Below, in pieces: positions 10,676 to 21,766 of a DNA stretch of 64,000 nt (its first letter is position 1; each line of letters opens with the position of its first letter). A program made the translations under genes and the position numbers. Under the pieces are notes generated by a model. It saw only the letters and a program-made list of their open reading frames with translations, was not told the origin of the DNA and ran no database searches. This DNA is from Pectobacterium zantedeschiae (GTDB lineage: Bacteria; Pseudomonadota; Gammaproteobacteria; Enterobacterales; Enterobacteriaceae): NCBI RefSeq assembly GCF_004137795.1, contig NZ_NWTM01000001.1, positions 1,601,229 to 1,665,228 of the forward strand, read 5' to 3'.

Positions 10676-12820
10676 TCAGAAGTTAACGTTGACTGACATC
10701 CAATAGTTACGGCCCGGAGTGACATAACCTGTCGTAGAACGGCTGGAGTCAAAGTAATCACCAGCGTAGTATCCGTTATACGATTGTACTTGGGAGAAGT
10801 CCTTATCCAGTAAATTGTTTACCGTACCATTCAGAGTAACATCTTTCGTCACTTTGTAAGAGGCGCCCAAATTCATCACCGTCCACGCTTTCAAGTTGGC
10901 ACCGCGCGCATTATACACCAGCTTCTCATCATCACTCAGATTGGCATAATTGCTGAGAAAACGCGGGGTTTTGCCATGATATTCGGCGGCCAACCAGGTA
11001 GCCCACTGCTCGTCAATTTGCCAGTTCAGGCGAGCATTCGCCATATGCTTAGCGGTGTTAGTGAGTGCAGCGCCGGGATTATCCCCACCGATTTGTTCAC
11101 TGCGTGTATAGGTATAATTCAGTCCCAGCGTTAATTCTGGAACAACCACAGGGAAAGACGTTGCGAATTCAACACCCTGAGTTCTGGCTTTACCAATGTT
11201 GCGGCTAGAACCAACGCTTTCCGTAACCACTCTACCATTTGGCAACGTTATTCTATTGCTGCTAATCGTATAGCTATCAATTTTGTTTTTGTAATTGTTC
11301 ACAAAACCGGTGATGTTGGCTTTTACGTTGGCGGCATTCTCATAGTACAGCCCCGTCTCAAAGTTGGTACTTTCTTCCGGCTTCAGGTTAGGATTACCTA
11401 GAACCGTCGACCAGCCATTCCCCGCAACGCCGCTGACGCCATTATGTAACTGTGCCAGAGAGGGGGTTTTGTAACCCGTGCTGACACCACCTTTTACCGT
11501 CCAGTCGTCTGCGACATTCCATACCAGATAGGCGCGCGGACTCAAGTGACCACCGAAGCTATCGTGTTTCTCATAGCGAGCACCTAACGTCAGAGACAGC
11601 GGATCGAGTAACTGCCAGTCATCTTCTGCATACAGCGACCAGCTTTTTTGTTCGAACGTTTCACCACTGTTTGCCAGCACGATGCCATCTTTGAGGCGTG
11701 CATCCCAGAATTGTCCGCCGACCGTTAGCAGATGATCCTCTCCGACTGGGGACACCAGCATGGAATCAAATATAGTGTTGGTATTTTTCAGTTCACGATC
11801 GCGACCAGAAAGGCTTGCATTGGCGGTATTCAATACGCGTGGTGTTAGCAGTCGTCCCTTGTTCTCGGTCACTGCATATGACAGATTTGAGCTCCAACGA
11901 CCAAACGAGAGGTCGGTATCATGGCCAATGGCCAGTTTATTACGCTCAAAGCGCAATTCATCGAGGTATCCACCGCCACCAACACCAATCGGGCCCAGTT
12001 GGCTACTGCGGTTATCGTAAGTCTGACGTGATATATCGCCATCAACCCACAGCGTATTGGCGTCGCTGGTTTTAAAGTTCAGCTTCCCACCAACAGTGTA
12101 GTTATCAGTCTTGGTCGGGAACGGAACACGCGTGTCACCCGTCCCGCTCAGTGAGGTGATGCTTGATCCCTGACGATGTTCCACATTACCGCGCAATGCC
12201 AAACTAAATTGGTCATTCACCAACGGGCCGGAGGTATAGAAACCCAGCGTGGAACTATCGCCCCATTTACGATGTTCTTGCACCGTATGTGACAGATTAA
12301 CGCTGCCACGCCACTGCTTGCTGTCTTTCTTGGTGATAATGTTGACCACACCGCCAATCGCATCGGAGCCATAGAGTGTCGACATTGGCCCGCGAATCAC
12401 TTCAATACGCTCAATGGCTGACAACGGCGGCATCACCGCCGTATTCATGGTGTCAAAACCATTCGGTGTTGTATCTCCGCTGGCATTCTGACGTACACCA
12501 TCGATCAGAATTAGGGTGTAACTACTAGGCATACCGCGGATGCTGATATCCAGTCCACCGGTTTTGCCCGTTCCGCTGCGGACATCAACGCCTTCCACAC
12601 CGCTTAGCGCTTCTCCCAAATCGTGATAACTTTTTTGAGAGAGTTCCTCTTCGCTAACGACAGAGATGGAAGCTGGCGCATTCGTCAACTTTTTCTCATA
12701 ACCACTCGCGGTGACTACCAGAACATCATCACTACCTGCCGCTATCGCCGCGTTTGCTGCTGTTGCCGCTAATGCCAGAGCCACTGCATTTTTGAGATTA
12801 ATCAGAGAATTTCCGTTCAT
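10676..12820 (-). CDS. cirA: TonB-dependent outer-membrane catecholate siderophore receptor (CirA-like)
   Basis: The 714-aa protein starts with a signal peptide (about residues 1-28, ending AAIAAG) and a TonB box (DVLVVTAS). Next come the plug domain (VSIRG-like DISIRGMPSSYTLILIDG, RIEVIRGPMSTLYGSDAIGG) and a 22-strand beta-barrel ending in aromatic VNVNF. It resembles E. coli CirA and IrgA, which import Fe-catechol siderophores, and sits at the cirA position next to lysP-yeiE. A Fur box lies upstream. Sequence similarity to E. coli CirA is moderate, so the exact ligand is uncertain. Confidence 0.9.
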   Translation of the reverse strand: MNGNSLINLKNAVALALAATAANAAIAAGSDDVLVVTASGYEKKLTNAPASISVVSEEELSQKSYHDLGEALSGVEGVDVRSGTGKTGGLDISIRGMPSSYTLILIDGVRQNASGDTTPNGFDTMNTAVMPPLSAIERIEVIRGPMSTLYGSDAIGGVVNIITKKDSKQWRGSVNLSHTVQEHRKWGDSSTLGFYTSGPLVNDQFSLALRGNVEHRQGSSITSLSGTGDTRVPFPTKTDNYTVGGKLNFKTSDANTLWVDGDISRQTYDNRSSQLGPIGVGGGGYLDELRFERNKLAIGHDTDLSFGRWSSNLSYAVTENKGRLLTPRVLNTANASLSGRDRELKNTNTIFDSMLVSPVGEDHLLTVGGQFWDARLKDGIVLANSGETFEQKSWSLYAEDDWQLLDPLSLTLGARYEKHDSFGGHLSPRAYLVWNVADDWTVKGGVSTGYKTPSLAQLHNGVSGVAGNGWSTVLGNPNLKPEESTNFETGLYYENAANVKANITGFVNNYKNKIDSYTISSNRITLPNGRVVTESVGSSRNIGKARTQGVEFATSFPVVVPELTLGLNYTYTRSEQIGGDNPGAALTNTAKHMANARLNWQIDEQWATWLAAEYHGKTPRFLSNYANLSDDEKLVYNARGANLKAWTVMNLGASYKVTKDVTLNGTVNNLLDKDFSQVQSYNGYYAGDYFDSSRSTTGYVTPGRNYWMSVNVNF

Positions 12821-12882
12821 GATTCCTCGTTATTTTATTGAATTTTTTTTGCGAGAAATAGTGTAAGGGAATGCATATAAAC

Positions 12883-12901
12883 GTAAATGATAATTATTAA
12901 C
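12883..12901 (-). promoter_or_regulatory. Fur box upstream of cirA
   Basis: The 19 bases GTAAATGATAATTATTAAC match 15 of 19 positions of the Fur consensus and lie about 60 bp upstream of the cirA start. Iron-replete repression of the receptor follows from the family. Confidence 0.8.
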
Positions 12902-13053
12902 ATTTTTAATTTCGTTTAACTGCGGTTTATAAATGCCAGTTTTCCTCGTTCCAACACGCAGAAAAAGCAGGATAAAAAGCGTTCTGGAGAGATTACGCTG
13001 AAACAATCAAATTCAAAATATTTGATATAAAAATGGAATATTGACGAATAAAA

Positions 13054-13084
13054 ACGCCGCTGATAAAAATTTTATCGGCGGCGT
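13054..13084 (-). terminator. Intrinsic terminator of lysP
   Basis: A 15-bp stem (ACGCCGCTGATAAAA with TTTTATCGGCGGCGT, one wobble pair) is followed on the minus strand by TTTTATTC. It lies 50 bp after the lysP stop. Confidence 0.8.
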
Positions 13085-13133
13085 AAAAGAGATGACAAGC
13101 TAAAAGCAGATTTCGGTAACAGAGTTCTCGTGA

Positions 13134-14609
13134 TTAATCTTTATGGTCCGGGAACGTCATATCCTGATACTTGATGAAGCACGTTCCACGAGACAGCTTA
13201 TAGCCGAACCAAATCAGCAGGAACAAAGGAATACCGATGTATGTAGCCGTGACGCCATACCAGTCGATTTTATCTTCCAGAAATGCCTGATAATTCTGCC
13301 CCAGCGTGATAATCAGGCAGAGAACAAACGCAAAGATCGGACCAAGCGGGAAGAAACTCGATAAATAAGGCAAGCGGCTCAGGTCATGACCTTGCATGAC
13401 ATAGCCGCGACGGAAGCGGTAATGACTGATCGCAATCCCCAGCCAGGCAATAAAGCCGGTCATACCAGAGGTATTCAGCAGCCACAGGTAAACCGTTTGG
13501 TTGCCATATAAAGAAGATAGGAAACACAGCGCCGCCACCACGGTTGTGGCATACAGCGCATTACGCGGTACGCCACCTTTTGACAGCTTAGCGAAAATAC
13601 GGGGCGCTTTGCCTTCCGATGCCAACGTAAACAGCATCCGCGTAGAGGCATACATGCCGGAGTTACCTGCCGACAACACCGCCGTCAGGATGACCGCGTT
13701 CATGACGGCAGCAGCAGACAGCAGACCCGCATTCTCAAACACCAGCGTGAACGGGCTTACCGTAATGTCTTTAACATCATTACGCAGCAGGTTCGGGTCG
13801 GTATACGGAATGATTAAGCTGATAATCAGAATCGCGAAGATGTAAAACAACAGGATACGCCAGAAAACCTGACGAATCGCACGGGGTATATTTTTACCCG
13901 GATCCTGAGACTCCCCCGCCGCCACGCCGATCAGTTCAGTCCCCTGAAAAGAGAAACCGACGATCATTGCGACCCCTATCATCGCGGAAAAGCCGCCCGC
14001 AAAGGGCGCATCACCGATTTGCCAGTTGTGGAATCCCGCATTTTCCGCACCGCTCATGATCCCCGTAATCATCATCACGCCAACGGCAATGAAAATAATG
14101 ACTGTCGTCACTTTAATCAGTGAGAACCAATACTCGGCTTCGCCAAACCCTTTCACGGAAATATAGTTAAGCAGGAACATCAGCGCCAGGAACAAAGCGC
14201 TCCAGATCCAGCCAGAGACTTCAGGGAACCAATATCCCATCACCAGTTGCGCGGCGACCAAATCGACCGCAATCGTCACCGCCCAGTTGTACCAATAGTT
14301 CCAGCCCAGTGCAAAGCCGAAACCTTCTTCAACATAGCGAGAACCGTAGGTAGAAAATGAACCGGACACCGGCATGAACGCCGCCAGTTCGCCCAGGCTG
14401 GTCATCAGGAAGTAAACCATCAGTCCAATCAGGGCATAAGACAGGAGTGCGCCACCGGGGCCTGCTTGTGAAACCGTCGCACCAGAGGCGACAAATAACC
14501 CGGTTCCAATCGATCCGCCAATCGCGATCATCGTTAAATGCCGCGCTTTTAGTTCACGGCGCAGGGTCGGTGCGCCCTGGGTAGTTTGTTGAATATCGTG
14601 CTGAGCCAT
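13134..14609 (-). CDS. lysP: Lysine-specific permease
   Basis: The 491-aa amino acid-polyamine-organocation transporter has 12 predicted membrane helices and the family signature IAIGGSIGTGLFVASGATVSQAGPGGAL near its N-terminus. It aligns over its full length with E. coli LysP (489 aa), including the VDLVAAQLVMGYWFPE and GFSFQGTELIGVAAGES blocks. LysP imports lysine with protons and in E. coli also senses lysine for CadC. The downstream yeiE, a LysR gene, has the same order as in E. coli. Confidence 0.95.
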   Translation of the reverse strand: MAQHDIQQTTQGAPTLRRELKARHLTMIAIGGSIGTGLFVASGATVSQAGPGGALLSYALIGLMVYFLMTSLGELAAFMPVSGSFSTYGSRYVEEGFGFALGWNYWYNWAVTIAVDLVAAQLVMGYWFPEVSGWIWSALFLALMFLLNYISVKGFGEAEYWFSLIKVTTVIIFIAVGVMMITGIMSGAENAGFHNWQIGDAPFAGGFSAMIGVAMIVGFSFQGTELIGVAAGESQDPGKNIPRAIRQVFWRILLFYIFAILIISLIIPYTDPNLLRNDVKDITVSPFTLVFENAGLLSAAAVMNAVILTAVLSAGNSGMYASTRMLFTLASEGKAPRIFAKLSKGGVPRNALYATTVVAALCFLSSLYGNQTVYLWLLNTSGMTGFIAWLGIAISHYRFRRGYVMQGHDLSRLPYLSSFFPLGPIFAFVLCLIITLGQNYQAFLEDKIDWYGVTATYIGIPLFLLIWFGYKLSRGTCFIKYQDMTFPDHKD

Positions 14610-14744
14610 TGTTATCCTGCATGCTCGTGCTAAAAATCGAGGCGGGATTGTAGCAAATAGCGTTGTGCAGGATAGTTAAGATCGTCGAGTTATAAGAGAG
14701 CTTAATAACTCGCGCCCGATTATTAGCAGCAGAAAATATTTTCG

Positions 14745-15617
14745 CTATGGCGTTTCACAGCAATAACTCAGGAAACGCTGCAATACATTTGAAAGATGTT
14801 TCTGTCGATGATGTACCAGATACAGCGTCCGCGTAAGTTTAGGTAACGGCACCTTCAGTTCCACCAGCGATCCTGACGCCAACTGTTCAGCAATGACATG
14901 CCGCGATAGGCAGCTGATACCAATCCCGTGACGAACCGCATGTTTAATCGCCTCTGAATTACCCAACTCCATCACCAGATGGAAATGTGACAGGTGCGTC
15001 AACAGCAGATGATCTAGCACCTCTCGCGTACCTGAACCGCGTTCACGCAGGATCCAGTGCGCATCCGCCAGCGCTGCTAATGATACCGTCCCCCGACTGA
15101 GCGGATGTTCAGGAGAACAAAATACCACTAGCTCATCCTCCAGCCAGGGCTGCGTAATCAGATCTGGGTGATGGCAAGGCCCCTCGATCAAGCCTAAATC
15201 GACACTGAATTCGGACACTCGGGTGATCACATCTTTGGTATTGCCAACATGCAATTCCAACGGAATTTCAGGGTAATCATGGCGATAGCGTGCAATCATC
15301 GCGGGCAATAGATAGTTGCCGATGGTACTGCTGGCATAAATACGCAGTGCGCCATTATCACGCCGGAAGAGCTGCTCAATTTCTATCGATTGCTCAAGCA
15401 ATGCCAGCGCCTTGGGGTACAGCAGACGGCCATGCTCATTCACAACCAAACGTTTACCCACGCGGTCGAAAAGTTGAACACCCAACTGCCCTTCTAAATC
15501 CGCCAGAGCGGCGCTGACTGCCGATTGAGAAAGTGAAAGCACAACGGAGGCCTGTGTCGTTGAACCACTTTTCAGTACTTCGGCAAAGACTTCCAGTTGA
15601 CGTAACGTGATATGCAT
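14745..15617 (-). CDS. yeiE: LysR-family regulator YeiE
   Basis: The 290-aa protein closely follows E. coli YeiE (293 aa). The N-terminal helix-turn-helix ([20 protein letters not shown]) and effector-domain blocks ([51 protein letters not shown]) are nearly the same. It is divergent from yeiH and upstream of lysP. In other enterobacteria YeiE has been linked to sulfite tolerance, iron homeostasis and motility; the neighbouring yeiH is a likely target. Confidence 0.93.
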   Translation of the reverse strand: MHITLRQLEVFAEVLKSGSTTQASVVLSLSQSAVSAALADLEGQLGVQLFDRVGKRLVVNEHGRLLYPKALALLEQSIEIEQLFRRDNGALRIYASSTIGNYLLPAMIARYRHDYPEIPLELHVGNTKDVITRVSEFSVDLGLIEGPCHHPDLITQPWLEDELVVFCSPEHPLSRGTVSLAALADAHWILRERGSGTREVLDHLLLTHLSHFHLVMELGNSEAIKHAVRHGIGISCLSRHVIAEQLASGSLVELKVPLPKLTRTLYLVHHRQKHLSNVLQRFLSYCCETP

Positions 15618-15735
15618 AGTGCGCTCTTTATCTGAAATACCTATAGGTTATAAATATATAATCAATTTCTCTTTTAATCTCGTGGATTATAAGCTGGCTT
15701 CTCAATTCGGCACGGTCAGAATAGGCACCCAATCC

Positions 15736-16809
15736 ATGGCTCTTCCTGCGACATTACAAGCGATGACTCCACCCGATGGAGCAAAAGCGCGATTACCCGG
15801 CCTGCTGCTAGTAAGTTTAATAACTTTTTCACTTCTCTGGCTGGCAAATATTCCGAAAATCGCCCACTGGGGACCCGGTTCACTGACATTAGCGATCCTG
15901 ATTGGAATCATACTGGGAAATAGCGTTTATCCGAGAATTCATCCGCTGTGCGATCCTGGCGTACAGTGGGCCAAACAGCATTTACTCCGCTGGGGCATCA
16001 TACTTTATGGTTTTCGGCTCAGCTTTCAGCAAGTTGCTGCCGTCGGTTTTACCGGTGTCGCCGTCGATCTTACCGTCGTCACGCTGACGTTTTTGCTCGC
16101 CTGTTGGCTTGGAAAACGCTGGCTGAAACTCGACAATGAAACCGTGATTCTCATCGGTGCTGGCAGCAGCATCTGCGGTGCCGCGGCGATAATGGCAACA
16201 GCCCCCGTTGTCAAAGCACCTAGCAATGCGATTGCCGTCGCGGTTTCGACCGTGGTGATTTTCGGTACGACGGCGATGTTTTTGTATCCGTGGATCTACC
16301 AGCTCAATCTCGAACATCACTGGATTGAGGTTACACCGCAAATTGTCGGCCTGTATTTTGGCTCAACAATCCATGAAGTCGCTCAGGTCGTTGCCGCCGG
16401 GCATGCCGTCGATGGTGCGACGGAGAACATCGCCGTCATCAGCAAAATGCTGCGCGTGATGATGCTGGCACCGTTCCTTCTTATACTCGGATTTTTTCTG
16501 AGAAAAACTACGCAAAAAAGTGATGCGGAAAACGCAGTTCCACTCATGTTCCCGTGGTTCGCGTTAGGGTTTATCGCCGTCGCCGCCTTCAATTCCTTCC
16601 CGCTCTTTTCTCCGACACTCGTCACTCAGTTAGTTCAACTTGATAATGTACTACTGATGATGGCGATGGTCGCACTGGGTCTGACGACCCGATTCAACGC
16701 TATTTGTCAGGCAGGGGCAAAACCGCTGCTGCTGGCACTTATTCTGTTTATCTGGCTGATAATCGGTGGTGCAGGCATCAATCTGTTCTTTGAGCATTTA
16801 TTCGGCTAA
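15736..16809 (+). CDS. yeiH: UPF0324 inner-membrane protein YeiH (putative sulfate/sulfite exporter)
   Basis: This membrane protein of about 357 aa has roughly ten hydrophobic helices and the PSE/YeiH family motifs (LRWGIILYGFRLSFQQ, IGAGSSICGAAAIMATAPVVKA, STIHEVAQVVAAGHA, MALGLTTR-like end). The frame is open from 15607, but homologues start close to the first hydrophobic segment. I prefer ATG 15736, though its ribosome binding site is weak and ATG 15763 is an alternative. It is divergent from yeiE, which probably regulates it. Confidence 0.9.
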   Translation: MALPATLQAMTPPDGAKARLPGLLLVSLITFSLLWLANIPKIAHWGPGSLTLAILIGIILGNSVYPRIHPLCDPGVQWAKQHLLRWGIILYGFRLSFQQVAAVGFTGVAVDLTVVTLTFLLACWLGKRWLKLDNETVILIGAGSSICGAAAIMATAPVVKAPSNAIAVAVSTVVIFGTTAMFLYPWIYQLNLEHHWIEVTPQIVGLYFGSTIHEVAQVVAAGHAVDGATENIAVISKMLRVMMLAPFLLILGFFLRKTTQKSDAENAVPLMFPWFALGFIAVAAFNSFPLFSPTLVTQLVQLDNVLLMMAMVALGLTTRFNAICQAGAKPLLLALILFIWLIIGGAGINLFFEHLFG

Positions 16810-16888
16810 CGATGAATTATTTACCTGTTAACATCTGATCAACCTACGCGACGATGCCATAATGTCTCGGTTATCAGAGGAGACCAAC

Positions 16889-17734
16889 ATGAAATTCATC
16901 GGGGCGCACGTTAGCGCAGCAGGCGGTGTCGATCAGGCCGTGATTCGCGCACATGAGATAAAGGCGACGGCTTTCGCTTTATTTACCAAGAATCAGCGCC
17001 AATGGCAGGCCGCGCCGCTCAGCACAGAGGTCATTGACCGTTTTAAAGCCGCGTGTGAACAGTACGGCTATACGTCGGCACAAATTCTGCCTCACGACAG
17101 CTATCTGATTAATCTGGGTCACCCGGACGAAGAAGCATTAGAGAAATCACGCATCGCGTTTATTGATGAAATGTCTCGTTGCCAACAGCTTGGGCTGAGC
17201 CTGCTGAACTTTCACCCCGGTAGCCATCTGAAACAGATTGAGGAAGCAGACTGTCTGAGACGTATTGCCGAGTCCATCAACATCGCGCTGGCGGAGACAG
17301 ACGGCGTCACCGCCGTGATTGAAAATACAGCCGGGCAAGGTAGTAACCTGGGTTTTCGCTTTGAACATCTGGCGGCCATCATCGACGGCGTGGAAGATAA
17401 AAGCCGTGTCGGCGTCTGTATCGATACCTGCCACGCTTTCGCTGGCGGTTACGACCTGCGAACAGAAGCGGATTGCGAAGCAACCTTTGCTGAATTTGAC
17501 CGTATTGTTGGGTTCCGCTACCTACGCGGAATGCATTTAAATGATGCGAAAAGCACGTTCGCCAGTCGCGTTGACCGACACCACAGTCTGGGAGAAGGCA
17601 ATATCGGCAAAACCGTTTTCAGTTACATCATGAAAGACACGCGTTTTGACGGTATCCCGATGATTCTGGAAACGGTCAATCCCGATATCTGGGCCGACGA
17701 AATCGCCTGGCTCAAGTCCGAAGCCAAGAGCTAA
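16889..17734 (+). CDS. nfo: Endonuclease IV
   Basis: This is the zinc-dependent apurinic/apyrimidinic endonuclease of base excision repair. The 281-aa protein shows the TIM-barrel metal-binding blocks [54 protein letters not shown] and [11 protein letters not shown]. The open frame begins at 16862, but AGAGGAG at 16875-16881 points to the ATG at 16889, which also matches the E. coli start. Confidence 0.96.
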   Translation: MKFIGAHVSAAGGVDQAVIRAHEIKATAFALFTKNQRQWQAAPLSTEVIDRFKAACEQYGYTSAQILPHDSYLINLGHPDEEALEKSRIAFIDEMSRCQQLGLSLLNFHPGSHLKQIEEADCLRRIAESINIALAETDGVTAVIENTAGQGSNLGFRFEHLAAIIDGVEDKSRVGVCIDTCHAFAGGYDLRTEADCEATFAEFDRIVGFRYLRGMHLNDAKSTFASRVDRHHSLGEGNIGKTVFSYIMKDTRFDGIPMILETVNPDIWADEIAWLKSEAKS

Positions 17735-17759
17735 CTATCCTCTTTACTCCAATAAAAAA

Positions 17760-17787
17760 GCGCCAGCTGGTGAATACCAACTGGCGC
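17760..17787 (-). terminator. Intrinsic terminator of the fru operon
   Basis: GCGCCAG-TGGT and ACCA-CTGGCGC form an 11-bp stem with one bulge pair and a 4-base loop. On the minus strand it is followed by TTTTTTATT, which suits the end of fruBKA. It lies between convergent nfo and fruA and may also stop nfo transcripts. Confidence 0.8.
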
Positions 17788-17899
17788 GATCTCATCCACA
17801 TCCTTGTGTCATGGCAATACTTTTATTCACTTTGCAAGCGTGGCGGTTAACGTTCTCCGCCACTATCCTGCATAGTAAAATTCATGACGATAATCAGGC

Positions 17900-19591
17900 T
17901 TACGCGACTTTCGCCAGTTGTTCATCAGAGCGTTTCAGCAATGCGTACAGCACGCCAGCTACCACCGTTCCCGCAATGATCGCTAACAGATAACCGATAA
18001 CTGGGGTAATCGCACCTGGAATTAACAGTACGAACAGACCACCGTGTGGTGCCATCAGCTTAGCCCCCACCGCCATTGACAGCGCACCTGTCAGTGCACC
18101 ACCGACGATGCAGCAAGGCAGAACGCGCATTGGATCACGCGCTGCGTAAGGAATCGCACCTTCGGAGATAAAGCACAGGCCGAGTACAAACGCCGCTTTA
18201 CCACCTTCACGCTCTGTCGGGTTAAATTTCTTGCTTGCCAGTACAGTTGCCAGACCCATAGCCAACGGTGGCACCATACCCGCAGCCATTACAGCGGCCA
18301 TCGGCGCATAAATCTGGCTACTGAGCAACGTCGTGCCGAAAACGTAGGCCACTTTGTTAACCGGGCCGCCCATATCCGTACACATCATCGCACCCAGAAT
18401 TGCCCCCAGAATCACCGCATTCGCCGTGCCCATGGATTGCAGCCAACCTGTCAGGCCGGTGAGGATTTTCGCAACCGGCGTACCGACGACGTAAATCATG
18501 ATCAGACCAGTGATCAACGTAGCGAACAGCGGAATGATCAGGATCGGTTTCAGCGCAGTCAAACTTTGCGGCAGAATCAGCTTATTGTTGATCGCTCTGG
18601 CAATATAACCCGCTAGGAAACCGGCAATAATCCCGCCGAGGAAACCCGCTCCCGTACTTACTGCCAACATCCCGCCAACCAGACCCGGCGTTAAACCTGG
18701 ACGATCCGCAATGGAGAAAGCGATATAGCCCGCTAGCACCGGCACCATCAGCGCAAAGGCAGAACCGCCACCGATCTTCATCAGTGCGGCAGCTAGCGTA
18801 CCTTCCTGTTTGAAGGCCTCAATACCAAAAACAAACGACAGCGCGATACACAGGCCGCCCGCCACCACCATCGGCAGCATGTAAGACACGCCAGTCAACA
18901 GGTGACGATATGGACCTGCTCCACCTTTCTGGCCAGACTCGCTCGCGCTTGCAGCGCTGGTTTGCCCAGATGGCTGATACACTTTAGCTTCAGCCTGCGC
19001 CTTGTCTAACTCCTGCGCCGTCTTTTTCAATGCCAGCCCGGTCGAGGTACGATACATCTTCTTACCAGCAAACTTCGCCAGATCGACTTCAATATCGGCA
19101 GCAACGATCACCAGATCGGCCTGCTCCACTTCCTCTGGCGTAATCGCGTTACCAGCACCAACGGAACCGCGCGTTTCCACTTTAACCCACCAACCGCGTT
19201 TTTTTGCTTCGCTTTCAATTGCTTCCGCGGCCATAAACGTGTGTGCGACGCCAGTCGGGCACGCCGTTATCGCGACAATACGCTTGGCAGTTGCGGGTTG
19301 CTGAACGGAAGCTGACGCGACAGCTTGATACGTCGTTGCTTCAGCCTGCGCTTTCGCTAAAAAAGCGTCCGGCAGTGAAACAGCCAGCTCGATATCACCG
19401 ACATAAACCTGCTTGCCATTCAGTGCACTATCCGACGCAGCGGATGCACCCAGAACGATCGCCAGTTCAGCGTCGTTAGCTTGTTCTGTAAACGTCACCC
19501 CTGCTTTCGCAGCGGCAGCGCCGAGTAGGTTCTTCACCAGTTGGCTTCTCGCCAGGCCCAGTGATTTATCCAAAATCAGCAGCGTTTTCAT
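17900..19591 (-). CDS. fruA: PTS fructose transporter IIB'BC component
   Basis: This 563-aa inner-membrane protein imports fructose and phosphorylates it to fructose 1-phosphate. A degenerate IIB' domain (residues about 1-90) precedes the active IIB domain (AITACPTGVAHTFMAAEAI, with the phospho-Cys) and a IIC domain of about ten helices (HLLTGVSYMLPMVVAGG to the C-terminus). Its length matches E. coli FruA (563). It is the last gene of fruBKA, 18 bp after fruK. Confidence 0.97.
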   Translation of the reverse strand: MKTLLILDKSLGLARSQLVKNLLGAAAAKAGVTFTEQANDAELAIVLGASAASDSALNGKQVYVGDIELAVSLPDAFLAKAQAEATTYQAVASASVQQPATAKRIVAITACPTGVAHTFMAAEAIESEAKKRGWWVKVETRGSVGAGNAITPEEVEQADLVIVAADIEVDLAKFAGKKMYRTSTGLALKKTAQELDKAQAEAKVYQPSGQTSAASASESGQKGGAGPYRHLLTGVSYMLPMVVAGGLCIALSFVFGIEAFKQEGTLAAALMKIGGGSAFALMVPVLAGYIAFSIADRPGLTPGLVGGMLAVSTGAGFLGGIIAGFLAGYIARAINNKLILPQSLTALKPILIIPLFATLITGLIMIYVVGTPVAKILTGLTGWLQSMGTANAVILGAILGAMMCTDMGGPVNKVAYVFGTTLLSSQIYAPMAAVMAAGMVPPLAMGLATVLASKKFNPTEREGGKAAFVLGLCFISEGAIPYAARDPMRVLPCCIVGGALTGALSMAVGAKLMAPHGGLFVLLIPGAITPVIGYLLAIIAGTVVAGVLYALLKRSDEQLAKVA

Positions 19592-19609
19592 TGTTTGTCT
19601 CCTGCTGTA

Positions 19610-20548
19610 TCAGTTAAAGGGTTTCAGGTCGACACGCGTCATCATCGCGGCCAACTGAGGACGATCGGTAATACCTACATTACTTTGGCTGACGGCCAGA
19701 GCCGAAACCGCCGTAGCCAAACGCAGAGTGTGCTCACTGGACTCACGCATTAATAAGCCATAAATCAACCCCCCAACCATGGAGTCGCCCGCCCCTACCG
19801 TACTCACCACATCACAGGCAGGTGGTTTTGCCAGCCACGCGCCAGATGCATTCACCCACAGCGCGCCTTCCGCGCCCAGTGAGATCACAACATGCGCGAT
19901 ACCCTGTTCACGCAGTGCGTGAGCAGCATCCACCACATCAGCCAGCGCAGGTAATTTACGCCCAGCCCATATTTCCAACTCCCGGCGGTTTGGTTTCACC
20001 AACCAGGGAGAAGCCTTCAGTCCCGCCACCAGCGCTTCACGGCTGCTGTCGAAAATAATGCAAGGACACTGCGTGCGCAGACGAGACATCCAGTCAGTAA
20101 ACGCATCAGGATCGACGCCAGCAGGCAAACTGCCGCTAACGGCGACCATGTCGAATTGCCCCAGCCAGCTCAGCGAATCATTGACGAAACGCTGCCAGTC
20201 TTGCTGTGTTACTTCAAAACCGGAAAAGTTGAAGTCGGTTACGTCGCCATCTTTTTCGGTTAATTTGACATTAATACGCGTACGTCCTGGCACAACCTGG
20301 AAACGGTTCGCAATGCCCAGCTCGCTGAACAATTGCTGAAAACCATCCTGGTTGTCTTTACCCAGAAAGCCACCTACCGTGACATCAATCCCGAGATCTT
20401 TCAGCACTTTGGCAACGTTGATACCTTTACCGGCGGCGTGCAGACCCGCTGTCTGAACCAGATTGACTTCGCCTTTCTCAACTTCCGGGCAATAACCAAC
20501 CAGATCGTAAGCTGGATTCAGGGTGATTGTGGCTACTCTCCTGCTCAT
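19610..20548 (-). CDS. fruK: 1-phosphofructokinase
   Basis: This 312-aa PfkB-family sugar kinase phosphorylates fructose 1-phosphate to fructose 1,6-bisphosphate. It carries TLNPAYDL, the PfkB signature 1 region ([14 protein letters not shown]), the [14 protein letters not shown] motif with the catalytic Asp, and the E. coli FruK length. Its start overlaps the fruB stop by 4 bp, giving coupled translation. Confidence 0.97.
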   Translation of the reverse strand: MSRRVATITLNPAYDLVGYCPEVEKGEVNLVQTAGLHAAGKGINVAKVLKDLGIDVTVGGFLGKDNQDGFQQLFSELGIANRFQVVPGRTRINVKLTEKDGDVTDFNFSGFEVTQQDWQRFVNDSLSWLGQFDMVAVSGSLPAGVDPDAFTDWMSRLRTQCPCIIFDSSREALVAGLKASPWLVKPNRRELEIWAGRKLPALADVVDAAHALREQGIAHVVISLGAEGALWVNASGAWLAKPPACDVVSTVGAGDSMVGGLIYGLLMRESSEHTLRLATAVSALAVSQSNVGITDRPQLAAMMTRVDLKPFN

Positions 20549-21678
20549 GCTGCCCCCTCGCCCAAACCGGACGTAATCGCATCGCCAATAGCGGCCAGTG
20601 CTTGTTCCGCATCGCTACCGCTGGCGGTGAAACGCAGTTTGTGACCTTTTTTCACGCCCAGCGCGACGACTTTCATCAGGCTGCGGCCATTTGCTGGCTT
20701 GCCAGTACCGTCCAGATTGGTCACCGTAATCTCGCTAGTGAACTGTTTGATCACGTTCACCAGCATGGTGCCAGGACGGGCATGCAGGCCATGTTCGTTG
20801 CGGATGGCAAATTCAGCCGTCAGCACTTCGCTCTCTTCCGGTACGTCGCTGGTCAAGAGTGCCAGCAGCGTCGGTGCATCGGCCGTCAGCAAGCGTTCTG
20901 CTTTTTGCGCAATCAGCAGGTTGCTCAGATAATCGATCGGTGCAAAAGCCTGATCGTCAGCCGCCGCAACCGTCACCAGCAAGGCAACATTTTCACCATC
21001 AACGCTGAAAGGTGCGGCCGGACGCGCTACCGCAGCCGCGCTGCTCAGGTTACCGATGGCGCTATCACTGAACCACACGCCTTGTCCCAGATTCAGCGGC
21101 TTATTGCTGACGGTGGTGCTGACGAAACTGGCGTCTGCTGCACCAACCTGCTGAAGACGACCAGCGTTCAGCGCCTGAAGCGTCAACAGATTATCGGTCG
21201 CCACATCCAGCGCAATCAGCGAGGTGTCAAAACGGAACTCGGCCAGCTGTTGTTCGCCCATCAGCAGGCTACGGAGTTCTTCTGCTGAGGTTGTGCTTGC
21301 CAGACGTGCCGCTACGCGATCGTCGCTCAGGACGTGAGTCAACTGACGCAGCAACGCAAGGTGTTCATCAGAACGGGCTGCGATCCCCAACACCACATAG
21401 GCAGTTTGATCTTCACCCCAGGCAATCCCCTGAGGAAACTGAAATACTTGAACCCCGGTCTTCAATACCAGATCGCGGGTATCGGTTGTGCCGTGAGGGA
21501 TAGCAATACCGCTTCCCAAATAGGTAGATGTTTGCTGTTCACGCTGTAGCATGCCGTCGACATACCCTGCGTTAACGCACCCGGCATCGGTCAGTGCTGA
21601 AGCAACAAGCTGGATAGCTTCCTGCTTATTACTGGCCGCTGCGCCCAAATGAATATCTTGCTGTGACAACTGGAACAT
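20545..21678 (-). CDS. fruB: Fused PTS fructose IIA / FPr (HPr-like) protein
   Basis: This 377-aa cytosolic phosphocarrier passes phosphate from enzyme I to FruA. The N-terminal IIA domain holds the active His in [13 protein letters not shown], a central linker domain follows, and the C-terminal HPr-like domain has the His of [10 protein letters not shown] (about residue 300). It is the first gene of the operon. Two Cra operators lie upstream, so catabolite repressor/activator control by fructose 1-phosphate is expected. An AGGAGAG site precedes the ATG. Confidence 0.97.
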   Translation of the reverse strand: MFQLSQQDIHLGAAASNKQEAIQLVASALTDAGCVNAGYVDGMLQREQQTSTYLGSGIAIPHGTTDTRDLVLKTGVQVFQFPQGIAWGEDQTAYVVLGIAARSDEHLALLRQLTHVLSDDRVAARLASTTSAEELRSLLMGEQQLAEFRFDTSLIALDVATDNLLTLQALNAGRLQQVGAADASFVSTTVSNKPLNLGQGVWFSDSAIGNLSSAAAVARPAAPFSVDGENVALLVTVAAADDQAFAPIDYLSNLLIAQKAERLLTADAPTLLALLTSDVPEESEVLTAEFAIRNEHGLHARPGTMLVNVIKQFTSEITVTNLDGTGKPANGRSLMKVVALGVKKGHKLRFTASGSDAEQALAAIGDAITSGLGEGAA

Positions 21679-21700
21679 GGCTCTCCTCTCTTGCTGAAAG

Positions 21701-21715
21701 TTGAATCGTTTCAGC
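21701..21715 (-). promoter_or_regulatory. Cra (FruR) operator 1 of fruBKA
   Basis: On the minus strand the site reads GCTGAAACGATTCAA, an almost perfect Cra operator, 22 bp upstream of the fruB start. Confidence 0.85.
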
Positions 21716-21766
21716 TTTTATGAGAAAAAAATGTGTCGATTGTTAGGGCGTTTCAAAAAAAATTCC

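Noticed and set aside
11760..12075. Two 86-codon plus-strand frames
   Set aside because: They are antisense to the TonB receptor gene and overlap each other.
20527..21288. 253-codon plus-strand open frame
   Set aside because: It lies wholly antisense to fruB, whose domains and catalytic histidines are clear.
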